From the NCBI GenBank assembly GCA_016742095.1, contig JACVCJ010000032.1:1-41089 (forward strand): a stretch of DNA of 41,089 nucleotides, read 5' to 3'. The notes under the pieces are model-generated. The model ran no database searches. It saw only the letters and a program-made list of their open reading frames with translations, and had not been told where the DNA came from. This document shows positions 33,637 to 41,089 of the stretch, one piece after another. A program made the translations under genes and the position numbers. Each line of letters opens with the position of its first letter. Within the stretch, counting starts at the first letter, position 1. Source of the DNA: Bacteroidia bacterium (lineage in GTDB: Bacteria > Bacteroidota > Bacteroidia > CAIKAF01).

Positions 33637-35606
33637 CGGCTGCCCAGTTTCCGTATATTACGGATGATTATACGAATATCTTCTTCCAGGCTGTAATTCT
33701 TGGCATATAAAAGATTACAGTTGTGTAACGTGCGCGCATCGAGGCCGGCAGTACCGCCGCGGCTCAGCGGATGCAGTACCGAAGGCGCCAGTGCAGGCAG
33801 TTTTTCGCCGCTTTCCCCGGGCACATAGCCTACCCAGGTACGTTTGCCCGAAAGACAGGCCCCGATATTGGCGAAAAGTCCGCCGGGAGCATTCCCTGCC
33901 AGCAGCAGCAAGGGTGAACACAGGAAAGCTGCCAGGGAAAAAAGTATATCGAAACTGCGTTTTTTACGGCGGTTCTCCGGTTTGGCTATCGACTGCATGT
34001 CTACCATGTACAGTTCGCCCTGGGTGTTCACTGAATTACTGCCGATGATGTACATACTTTCGGGCGGCGCCGTTTTAAATTCCATGTCCGGGGCCGAAAG
34101 TACCGACATATGCAGGATGATCTGTTCGGCGCTGAGTTCCTTGCCCGAGAAAATGATCTCGTTCACGCGGAATATGCGTACAATTTCGGGCAGCTGTTCC
34201 ATGGAACCGATATCGGCCTGGAAACGTTCCCCCGCCGAAACGGTACCGATAATTTCGGACTGGTGACGGGTCTGGTGCAGCAGCTGCCGGATGCGTACGT
34301 TCTCTTCGAGATTGGCCACGATGATGCTCCGTTTTTTATCGTCGGGTGCAAAACCGGTACGGCCTTTGGTAAGCCGGCCCATCGCGTAGCGCACCAGGGC
34401 AAAGGACGCCAGGGCCAGTACCGAGCCGGCCAGGATGATGCCTCGTGAAAAACGCATGTGCTCGGGCAGCAGGGCATAAATAAGCAGTATGATCACCGTG
34501 CCCGTAAACACGCCGCGCAATACGTCCTGCACGCGCGAACGCGCCTTATACATGCCGGCCATCAGTCCGCCCGCCTGCCACAGCAGGATGTACGCGGGTA
34601 TATATACGAAAGCGAATATCTCGGGATAACGCCCGCCTTCCACGTACTTGTGGTTCACTTCCCAGTACGATTTAATGCCCCACATACAGGCGTAGAGTAT
34701 ACTAAAATCGAGCAGCGGCAACAATGCTTTTTTTGCCGCTCTGCGTACCAGGGCCAGCGTAGCGCGCAGGTAAATGGCCAGCTGTATGATGCGTATGTAC
34801 AGACCCGCTCCCTGTCCGGCAAAATGCTTGCGGGCAAAGATGATCATGGCATTGTAGAACACAAATACATAATTGGCGCTGCCCTTCTTGGTGCTTTCGC
34901 CTTTGTAGTGAATAATGCGTGTATCGGGGAAATAATAGTTGCGGTAACCGCCTTTCTGGATCCGGTACGAGAGGTCGATGTCCTCGCCGTACATGAAAAA
35001 ATCTTCGTCGAGCAGGCCCACTTCGTCCAGCGTTTTTTTACGCATCAGCATAAAGGCGCCGGACAGCACGTCCACATCGTGTGTTTCGTCCCTGGAAAGA
35101 AAGGTCAGGTGGTATTTTCCGAAACGGCGGCTGCCTTTGAACAGGGCCGAGAGTCCGAATATCTTGTAAAAGGCCACTTCGGGCGTGGGCAGGCCGCGTT
35201 TGCTTTCCGGCAGGAAATTGCCCTTGCCGTCCACCATGTATACGCCCAGTCCGCCCGCTTCGGGGTGTGCGTCCATAAAGCGTACGGTCTTGGTAAAGGT
35301 GTCTTCCTCCACTACGGTATCGGGATTCAGCAGCAGTACATATTCTCCTTCTGAAATGCGTATGGCCTGGTTATTGGCCTTACTGAAGCCGGGATTGTCC
35401 TTATTGGCAATGAGATGTACCTCGGGGAAACGTTCGGCAATGAGTTCCACGGAACCGTCCACTGAATTATTGTCGACCACGAACACCTCGCAGGAACCGG
35501 CGCCATACACTTCGTCCATACGTCGCACGGCATTGCGGACACTGTAGAGGCATTGTTCTACGAAGTACTTTACATTATAGTTGACAATAATGACCGATAG
35601 CTTCAC
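33633..35606 (-). CDS. GT2 glycosyltransferase fused to a degenerate phosphoglycosyltransferase-like half
   Basis: The protein has 657 residues from a GTG at 35606. A CATATTTG -7-like box overlaps the alternative upstream TTG. Residues 1-235 are a WbbL/rhamnosyltransferase-type GT2: SVIIVNYN, VVDNNSVDGS, LNPDT (about 93-97) and FMYGEDIDLSYR with the catalytic acid/base (about 204-215). Residues 270-415 hold membrane helices. Residues 425-535 look like the CoA-binding-like Rossmann domain of WcaJ/WbaP proteins. KKRSFDILFSLAAFLCSP (549-566) and the final YAKNYSLEEDIRIIIRNI match the two ends of bacterial sugar transferases, but the Asp-Glu catalytic core between them is missing. It probably takes part in cell-surface polysaccharide synthesis. 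It follows a TonB receptor gene by 38 bp. Confidence 0.82.
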   Translation of the reverse strand: MKLSVIIVNYNVKYFVEQCLYSVRNAVRRMDEVYGAGSCEVFVVDNNSVDGSVELIAERFPEVHLIANKDNPGFSKANNQAIRISEGEYVLLLNPDTVVEEDTFTKTVRFMDAHPEAGGLGVYMVDGKGNFLPESKRGLPTPEVAFYKIFGLSALFKGSRRFGKYHLTFLSRDETHDVDVLSGAFMLMRKKTLDEVGLLDEDFFMYGEDIDLSYRIQKGGYRNYYFPDTRIIHYKGESTKKGSANYVFVFYNAMIIFARKHFAGQGAGLYIRIIQLAIYLRATLALVRRAAKKALLPLLDFSILYACMWGIKSYWEVNHKYVEGGRYPEIFAFVYIPAYILLWQAGGLMAGMYKARSRVQDVLRGVFTGTVIILLIYALLPEHMRFSRGIILAGSVLALASFALVRYAMGRLTKGRTGFAPDDKKRSIIVANLEENVRIRQLLHQTRHQSEIIGTVSAGERFQADIGSMEQLPEIVRIFRVNEIIFSGKELSAEQIILHMSVLSAPDMEFKTAPPESMYIIGSNSVNTQGELYMVDMQSIAKPENRRKKRSFDILFSLAAFLCSPLLLLAGNAPGGLFANIGACLSGKRTWVGYVPGESGEKLPALAPSVLHPLSRGGTAGLDARTLHNCNLLYAKNYSLEEDIRIIIRNIRKLGSR

Positions 35607-35644
35607 GGTACAAATATGCAAAAAAGCAGATGCAAGCCGAAAAT

Positions 35645-37927
35645 TTATAGACTGAAGCGGAACTGCAGGGTATAACTGCGCGGACTGTTCATCATGCCCG
35701 GGCGGTTGGCGTAGTCGAGATTGGTGAGGTTCTTGACCATGAAGGATACGCGGGCCTTGCGGGACATCTGCCAGGCCACGCGGGCATCGATCACAAAATC
35801 GCCCTTGCGCTTGGCAATACGGTCCAGGTAATAGTTCTGCACGTCGAACAGCACGGCCAGGATCGGGTCTACGTTCTCGAAGAACGAAGTATAGTTCACC
35901 GTGGTACCGATGGTAAATTTACCGAAGTCCATTTCCAGGTCTCCGCGGAACGTATGGCGGTTACGGTATTTCAGCACCAGGGTATCGCCGAAAGGCAGGG
36001 TTTTGGAGTAATTGTTGAACATATTGCTGAGGTACACGCCCAGGTCACGCTGCGAAGGCGCATTCTGCAGATCGCCCGCGTAGGCGTACGTATAGCCGCC
36101 CAGGAAACGCAGCGGGAACTTGCCTATTTTGCCGCTTCCGGCCAGCGAGAGTTCAAATCCGGCAATGCGTGCCCGGCTTACGTTCAGCGGTTTCAGATAA
36201 GGCCCACTGGCATCGAACAGCAGGTTGTATTCGATCATATTGCGGTTCTCCTGCCAGAACAGGGCCACGTCAAAATAACCCAGCCATTCCTTTATTTTTA
36301 TTCCCTGTTTCACGCCCAGTTCGGCATTCCAGCCGCGCTCGGCCTGCAGGGTATCGTTCGGGCGCAGTTCCACTCCCGAAAGATCGGCTTCCAGGAATTT
36401 CTCCACCACACTGGGCACACGGTAACCCTGTCCCCAGCTGGCACGCAGGAACGTGGCTTTGGCCGCCTTAAAGTTGGCCCCGGCACGGAAAACCGGCACC
36501 ACTTTGAACTGTGTGGTATCGATCTGGTTGTATTCCACACGTCCGCCGGCCACGAGGCTCAGTCTTTTATACTTAAACTCCAGCTGTGCAAAGCCGGCCG
36601 CAAAAATGGTCTGTCTTTTCCCGGGATACAGGTTCGACTGCATCCAGCCGTAGTTCCCGTTGGTACCGGCTGTAAGCGTGAACATGCTGTTGAACACCTT
36701 TTTATAGGTATAATCCAGGTAGATGGAGTTGGATATGGAGTTCGGCGTGGTTTCGGTACCGAAGCGGTAAGTGCGGTAGTAACGGCCGCGCACCGTGTGT
36801 ACATTGCCTTTGTTATCGCTGTAATCGAGGTGCGGGTCGATGGTCAGGAAATAGTACACGTCGTCGGAGCCCTGTGATATTTTATAGGCGCCCTCCCGGC
36901 TGTCCTGCCACAGGAAAAAGCGGCCGCTGCGCTCGTACATGCCGTTTACATTGATGCCGTAATACAGGTCGGGCTTCTTTTTGGAATGATAACGCGTTTT
37001 AAAACTGAGGCGGTACCGGTTCTGATCGTTGTCCTGCAGGTAGCTGCGTTCCATATTTATATTACCACCGGCCACGAAATCGAGACGGTCTTTGGCAAAT
37101 TTATTACGGTGCGAAAAGGAAAGTCCGGCAAAAAAAGGCTGCGATACCTTGTTCCACCAGCGGGCCTTTATATCCCGCGGGTTATTGGTCACGCCCGTGA
37201 AAAGGGTGAAATTGGTCTCCGGTTCACTGCGGCCCCAGCCGGTACGCAGGTGTATGATGCCGTTGAGCGCCGAAGAGCCGTAAAATACGGAGGACGCACC
37301 TTTGATCACCTCTACGTTCTCGGCCAGTTCAATGGGCATAAAACGCCAGTACACGCCCTGCATATCGGGCGAAAGCATGGGAATATCGTCCACCAGCATC
37401 TGCACGCGGCTGCCGGCCCCGTAAGAGAAACCGGTACCCGCCCGGATCTGGGCCTGCCCGTCCACCACGTTCACCCCCGGACTGCGGATCACCGCATCGG
37501 CAAGGTCGATGGCATTGGTGTTTTTGATCACGGCAGGACTGATCACATCGATGGAAACCGTTTCCTCGGCAATATTCTTTTCATAGCGGCTGCTGCTCAC
37601 CACGGTCATTTTCATGAGGCGGCCTTCTTCCTGCAGTACGATATCTTTTACGATCGGCTCCGGGCCTTTTACCTGCAGCGTAAACTTCTGGGTCTCATAA
37701 CCCAGGAAAGACACCGTAACGTTATAGGTACCCGTATCCAGTTTGATCTCATAGCCGCCGTTCGGACCGGTTGAAACGCCTCTGCCCTTACCCAGCATCA
37801 CATTTACGCCAAAGACGGGCGCCCCGCTTTTGGCATCGGTAACCACGCCCCTGAGGGTGGTTTTCTGTGCAAAAGACAGCGAAGACAGGACACACGCGAT
37901 AAGTACAAGGAGTACGTTTTTATACAT
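35645..37927 (-). CDS. TonB-dependent outer membrane receptor with carboxypeptidase-like N-terminal domain
   Basis: The protein has 760 residues. Signal peptide (about 1-20), then a CarboxypepD_reg-like domain (about 22-100: LRGVVTDAKSGAPVFGVNVM, GVSTGPNGGYEI, FLGYET). The plug (about 105-230) has VIRSPGVNVVDGQAQIRAG, SRVQMLVDDIPML and VEVIKGASSVFYGSSALNG, all strong TonB receptor motifs. A barrel follows to the C-terminal YTLQFRFSL strand. There is no SusD partner, so import of an iron siderophore, a cofactor or a metal is more likely than glycans. No riboswitch was recognised in the 272-bp leader region. Confidence 0.94.
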   Translation of the reverse strand: MYKNVLLVLIACVLSSLSFAQKTTLRGVVTDAKSGAPVFGVNVMLGKGRGVSTGPNGGYEIKLDTGTYNVTVSFLGYETQKFTLQVKGPEPIVKDIVLQEEGRLMKMTVVSSSRYEKNIAEETVSIDVISPAVIKNTNAIDLADAVIRSPGVNVVDGQAQIRAGTGFSYGAGSRVQMLVDDIPMLSPDMQGVYWRFMPIELAENVEVIKGASSVFYGSSALNGIIHLRTGWGRSEPETNFTLFTGVTNNPRDIKARWWNKVSQPFFAGLSFSHRNKFAKDRLDFVAGGNINMERSYLQDNDQNRYRLSFKTRYHSKKKPDLYYGINVNGMYERSGRFFLWQDSREGAYKISQGSDDVYYFLTIDPHLDYSDNKGNVHTVRGRYYRTYRFGTETTPNSISNSIYLDYTYKKVFNSMFTLTAGTNGNYGWMQSNLYPGKRQTIFAAGFAQLEFKYKRLSLVAGGRVEYNQIDTTQFKVVPVFRAGANFKAAKATFLRASWGQGYRVPSVVEKFLEADLSGVELRPNDTLQAERGWNAELGVKQGIKIKEWLGYFDVALFWQENRNMIEYNLLFDASGPYLKPLNVSRARIAGFELSLAGSGKIGKFPLRFLGGYTYAYAGDLQNAPSQRDLGVYLSNMFNNYSKTLPFGDTLVLKYRNRHTFRGDLEMDFGKFTIGTTVNYTSFFENVDPILAVLFDVQNYYLDRIAKRKGDFVIDARVAWQMSRKARVSFMVKNLTNLDYANRPGMMNSPRSYTLQFRFSL

Positions 37928-38199
37928 AGGCTACCGAATTAGCAGGATTCCGGGTCAAAAGAAGGAAAAAAAAACATGGTAACACCGAAGGTCTCGGGGA
38001 AAATACTAACAACAAAATTGACAAAAAAAGTACAGGCGAAAGCAGATCTTCCGTAAAAGGCCGATCCGGCACACATTAACGTACGGGATCCGGAGAGATG
38101 AAACGGCCTTACTTTTTGAAAATGAAGCTCTAAAACTTGCATTTTGCTACGAATAATTTGTACATTCACCCCGTTAAGCATTACAATGAACCCCACTTT
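37928..38199. other. 272-bp intergenic region between divergent TonB receptor and T9SS cargo genes
   Basis: AT-rich, no coding sequence supported. It must hold two promoters. TTTTG and TAATTCGG on the minus strand are imperfect -33/-7 candidates (spacing about 14 bp). Nothing else was recognised. Confidence 0.5.
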
Positions 38200-39237
38200 A
38201 TGAAAAAACACCTGTTCTCTCTCTGCGGCAGCCTTCTCGCAGGCGTTACGCTGCATGCCCAGACCATTACCGCCAGTGATATGCCCTCTGCCGGAAGTAC
38301 CTTTGTATTCTCTACCGTTTCTGTACAGGACATGCAGAATTCCGGCGCATACCTGGCCGCAGGTAACGGCATCAACTGGGATCTTTCGTCCTTTGCCCCT
38401 TCCGGGAACGATACCGATGCCTATGTAACTCCCGGCTCGGTGAACGGTGCCTATTCCCTGTTCTTTGGCTTTAATGCCTTCGGAAAGGAATTTGCCGGTA
38501 ACATCGGGGGCGGCATGCTCCCTATCAGCATCGAGGACATTTACGATTTTTACGATGTACAGAGTAACCAGTTCCGACGCAAGGGTATCGGCATGACCAT
38601 TACGGGGCTGCCCTTCCCGGCCCTGTACACACAGCCGGATATCGTATACGAACTGCCCCTTTCCTTCAGCGATACCTATACGCATCCGTTTGAATTTCAG
38701 CTGGCCGTGCCTACGCTCGGCACCCTCAAACGCAACGGGGTACGCACTTCGGTCGTAGACGGTTCCGGCACGCTGATCACGCCCGCCGGCACTTACAACA
38801 ACTGCCTGCGCGTACGTTCCGAAATTACCCAGGTAGATTCCATTATGACCCAGTTCGGCAATTTCGGTTTTCCATCGGAAAGTGTGGAATATACCTGGCT
38901 GGAGGCCGGTACCAAAGCGCCCGTGTTCTCGGTAACGGAAACCGGTGCAGCCGGGCAATCGATGGTGACCGAGGCCAAATACATGAGTGCCAGCCTCAGC
39001 ACTTCAGTAGAGAACTGCTTTGCCCCCGTGGAACAGCAGCTTTTCCCGAATCCCGCTACCGACCTGCTGCAGTTTACGATACCCGTGGAGCAGGACTGGC
39101 AGCTGATCGACATGAACGGACGCCTGCTGCGCAGCGGCAAAGCTACCGGCATGAGCCGCCTGGACATTTCCACCCTGGAACCCGGCACTTACTTCTTTGT
39201 GAACAATAAACAGAAGCATACTTTTATTAAGCAGTAA
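38200..39237 (+). CDS. T9SS-secreted protein of unknown function
   Basis: The protein has 345 residues from the ATG at 38200; the in-frame codons back to 38137 lie in the leader. The signal peptide (about 1-21, LHAQ) is followed by a beta-rich body beginning ITASDMPSAGSTFVFS, with INWDLSSF and a later TPAGTYNNCLRVRSEI, a pattern common in uncharacterised Bacteroidetes exported proteins. The C-terminal sorting domain begins near residue 283 (LFPNPATDLLQF, then LEPGTYFFV) and ends FIKQ. It lies 51 bp before the haem/copper enzyme gene on the same strand and the two tails end alike, so co-expression is likely. Confidence 0.8.
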   Translation: MKKHLFSLCGSLLAGVTLHAQTITASDMPSAGSTFVFSTVSVQDMQNSGAYLAAGNGINWDLSSFAPSGNDTDAYVTPGSVNGAYSLFFGFNAFGKEFAGNIGGGMLPISIEDIYDFYDVQSNQFRRKGIGMTITGLPFPALYTQPDIVYELPLSFSDTYTHPFEFQLAVPTLGTLKRNGVRTSVVDGSGTLITPAGTYNNCLRVRSEITQVDSIMTQFGNFGFPSESVEYTWLEAGTKAPVFSVTETGAAGQSMVTEAKYMSASLSTSVENCFAPVEQQLFPNPATDLLQFTIPVEQDWQLIDMNGRLLRSGKATGMSRLDISTLEPGTYFFVNNKQKHTFIKQ

Positions 39238-39288
39238 TTAAACCATCGGTCCAGCCCGTAGTCTAATTAGAAAACCTGTAACACAAAC

Positions 39289-40860
39289 ATGAAAAAACTT
39301 TCTCTGAACCTGCTCCTGGGTCTGCTGCCCTTATCGGCCGCACTGGCCCAGACACCCACCTGGTCGGGGGATGTGGCCACCATCGTGTACAATAACTGTA
39401 CAAAATGCCATAACAGCAACGGTATTGCGCCCATGCCCTTTGAATCGTACCAGAACGCCTACGATTTTTCCGCACAGATAAAAGTAGCGGTCGTGACCCG
39501 TGAAATGCCACCCTGGCCGCCGGACCGCAACTACCGCGGTTTTGCACACGAACGCACGCTTACGCCGCAGCAGATACAGACCATTTCCGACTGGGTGGAT
39601 GCCGGTTCTCCGGAAGGTAACCCCGCAGAGGCCCCGCCCGTTCCGAATTTCGGCGACGGTGCCGAACTGCAGACCTTTGATATGGAACTGAAAATGGCCG
39701 ACTACCTCGTAAACACCAATTATGACCTGTACCGCTGCTTTGTGATCCCCAGCGGACTGCTGCAGGAACGCTACATCAAAGATATTGAGGTTATTCCCGG
39801 CAACCGTGCCATTGTGCACCACGTACTGGTGTTCCAGGACCCCTCCAACGTACCGGTTACCCTCGACAACAACGATCCGGGGCCCGGCTACACTTCCTTC
39901 GGCAGCACGGGTTCGAACAACTCTAAACTGATCGCAGGCTGGGTTCCCGGCGGACGTGCCTTTTACTTTCCGTCGCAGATGGGCGTAAAACTGGACGCCA
40001 ATACCAATATTGTGCTGCAGGTGCACTATCCCGGCGGCACCTATAACCAGACCGACAGCACCAAGGTCCGTATACGTTTTCACCCGGGTGCGGTGCGCCC
40101 CCTGGAAGTGAACCCGCCGCTGAACCACTACGACCTGGACAACGGCCCGCTGGTCATTCCCGCCAACCAGACCAAATGGTTCTACGCACAGTACCAGGTG
40201 CCCGCACAGTACAATGTATCCGTGCTGAACATAGCACCGCACATGCACCTGATCGGTAAAAAGATAAAAGTATACGGTGTTACCACCAGCTCCGATACCA
40301 TTCCGCTCATCAAGATCGACGACTGGGACTTTCACTGGCAGGGTTTCTATGCCTTTAAGAACGTACTGAAGATACCGGCCGGCACCATCCTGCACGCCGA
40401 AGCCTGGTACGACAATACCACGGCCAATCACGATAACCCGAGCAGTCCGCCGCAGACCGTAACGGCCGGCGAGGGCACAACGGACGAAATGATGCTGGTG
40501 TACTTTACGTATACGCTCTACCTGCCCGGTGACGAGAACATATCCCAGGAAACGGCGCCGACCACGGGTGTGGACGAAAGCGAGGCAGCCGGTATTATCT
40601 CCGGCATGCAGATGTACGATCTGTATCCGAACCCCGCAGGTACCGAGATCAATGTATCCTATGCATTGCCTTCATCGGGCATGCTGCAGTACCGTATTTA
40701 CGACCTCAACGGCAAAGCGCTGCTGAACGGCAGCTACAATGCATCCGGAGGCGGAATACTGACCCAGAAGATACAGGTAGAATCCCTGCAGCCGGGTACG
40801 TATATCATTACCTCAGAACATAAAGGGGTGGTAAAAAGCCGCAAGTTCATAAAACAATAA
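39289..40860 (+). CDS. Secreted cytochrome c/PHM-like copper monooxygenase with T9SS tail
   Basis: The protein has 523 residues. The signal peptide is about 1-20. The first domain (about 25-105) has a haem c site C37-x-x-C40-H41 and REMPPWPP (71-78). The second (about 125-415) resembles the PHM/dopamine beta-monooxygenase copper fold. It has His177-His178 and His246 as candidates for one copper site, and His318 and His320 in PHMHLIG plus Met401 or Met402 in TDEMMLVYF for the other, the complete six-ligand set in the expected order. A type IX sorting tail (about 442-523, LYPNPAGTEI, then LQPGTYII) follows. Family enzymes hydroxylate C-H bonds with O2 and ascorbate; here the haem domain could supply electrons. 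The substrate is unknown. A terminator follows the gene. Confidence 0.88.
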   Translation: MKKLSLNLLLGLLPLSAALAQTPTWSGDVATIVYNNCTKCHNSNGIAPMPFESYQNAYDFSAQIKVAVVTREMPPWPPDRNYRGFAHERTLTPQQIQTISDWVDAGSPEGNPAEAPPVPNFGDGAELQTFDMELKMADYLVNTNYDLYRCFVIPSGLLQERYIKDIEVIPGNRAIVHHVLVFQDPSNVPVTLDNNDPGPGYTSFGSTGSNNSKLIAGWVPGGRAFYFPSQMGVKLDANTNIVLQVHYPGGTYNQTDSTKVRIRFHPGAVRPLEVNPPLNHYDLDNGPLVIPANQTKWFYAQYQVPAQYNVSVLNIAPHMHLIGKKIKVYGVTTSSDTIPLIKIDDWDFHWQGFYAFKNVLKIPAGTILHAEAWYDNTTANHDNPSSPPQTVTAGEGTTDEMMLVYFTYTLYLPGDENISQETAPTTGVDESEAAGIISGMQMYDLYPNPAGTEINVSYALPSSGMLQYRIYDLNGKALLNGSYNASGGGILTQKIQVESLQPGTYIITSEHKGVVKSRKFIKQ

Positions 40861-40883
40861 ACAAAACACTACATTTTTTATAG

Positions 40884-40910
40884 AAGGCAGGGCAGTCCCT
40901 GCCTTTTTTT
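40884..40910 (+). terminator. Rho-independent terminator after the haem/copper enzyme gene
   Basis: AAGGCAGGG/CCCTGCCTT stem of nine pairs, CAGT loop, then a T-run. Confidence 0.92.
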
Positions 40911-40917
40911 ATATTTG
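40910..40917 (+). promoter_or_regulatory. -7 promoter box TATATTTG for the edge lipoprotein gene
   Basis: Exact TAnnTTTG match only 3 nt before the ATG at 40921, overlapping the terminator T-run. If used, the mRNA would be leaderless or nearly so. Confidence 0.4.
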
Positions 40918-40920
40918 TAT

Positions 40921-41089
40921 ATGAAGAAGATCCTCCTTATAAGTATCGTGGCCCTGCCGGGTATACTGTTTTCCTGCAAAAAAAAGACACAGTGCGTAGT
41001 ATGTAACGGCGAAGAGATCGGCTGCGAGAACAGCTACAATCCTTCGCAGTGGCAGAATGTGACCTGGGAAGCCTGGAAAGCCACCAAAC
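40921..41089 (+). CDS. Small lipoprotein, 3' part cut by window edge
   Basis: The first 56 codons are in the window. A lipoprotein signal (MKKILLIS to GILFSC, Cys19) is followed by KKKTQCVVCNG and GCENSYNPSQWQNVTWEAWK. The CxxC at about residues 25-28 could bind metal or form a disulfide. No family is recognised from this fragment. Confidence 0.7.
   Translation, partial: MKKILLISIVALPGILFSCKKKTQCVVCNGEEIGCENSYNPSQWQNVTWEAWKATK

Noticed and set aside
37928-38199. Cobalamin or other riboswitch ahead of the TonB receptor
   Set aside because: I searched by eye for conserved riboswitch cores on the minus strand and saw none; a covariance search would be needed to be certain.
37939-38958. Minus-strand open frame across the TonB/T9SS divergent gap
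   Set aside because: It is antisense to the T9SS cargo gene with a clear signal peptide and sorting tail; the translation is low in structure.

Overview
The window is chromosomal DNA of a Bacteroidota (Bacteroidetes) bacterium, probably from the Chitinophagales/Sphingobacteriales side of the phylum (this placement is inference). The evidence is type IX secretion (T9SS) sorting tails on four secreted proteins, two TonB-dependent receptors, a DUF3078 barrel protein, the FtsK-LolA gene pair, a CrtD/CruF carotenoid pair, and at least eight exact copies of the Bacteroidetes -7 promoter box TAnnTTTG just upstream of transcription units. No tRNA, rRNA, CRISPR array, phage or transposase gene was seen. 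The content is mostly housekeeping and envelope functions, with a few lineage-specific islands.

Layout. 1-3.2 kb (minus): AraC-type regulator, Bcr/CflA-type MFS exporter and a TolC-like outer membrane protein cut by the window edge. 3.35-6.2 kb (plus): a giant AsmA-like protein. 6.3-7.5 kb (minus): monohaem cytochrome c and a small membrane protein. 7.8-11.2 kb (minus): ftsK then lolA. 11.4-13.05 kb (plus): an ABC-F ATPase with one degenerate composite ATP site. 13.2-14.1 kb (minus): two small envelope proteins with overlapping genes. 14.6-18.4 kb: two paralogous 402-residue Cys-rich T9SS cargo genes (plus) flanking a DyP peroxidase (minus). The first cargo gene is preceded by three 9-bp boxes spaced exactly 21 bp apart, the pattern of LytTR-type regulator sites. 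18.5-24.2 kb (minus): nucleotidyltransferase, DUF2071, GNAT, beta-propeller, a 48-residue membrane peptide, dapB, a lipoprotein and tyrS. 24.3-27.1 kb (minus): M61 peptidase with PDZ domain and a second beta-propeller. 27.2-29.3 kb (plus): crtD-like desaturase and cruF-like hydratase. 29.3-31.25 kb (minus): cdaA (c-di-AMP synthase), a 41-residue Cys-tailed membrane peptide and a DUF3078 barrel. 31.3-33.6 kb (plus): TonB receptor. 33.6-37.9 kb (minus): second TonB receptor and a GT2 fused to a degenerate phosphoglycosyltransferase-like half. 38.2-41.1 kb (plus): T9SS cargo, a secreted cytochrome c/copper monooxygenase-like protein with a T9SS tail, and a lipoprotein cut by the edge.

Three intergenic gaps carry a mosaic repeat with inverted AGTCCG/CGGACT arms. 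In one of them both convergent neighbouring genes end on TAG stop codons that belong to the repeat. The best candidates for undescribed biology are the cargo-DyP-cargo island with its LytTR-like sites, the secreted haem/copper enzyme at 39.3 kb, the asymmetric ABC-F protein and the repeat family.
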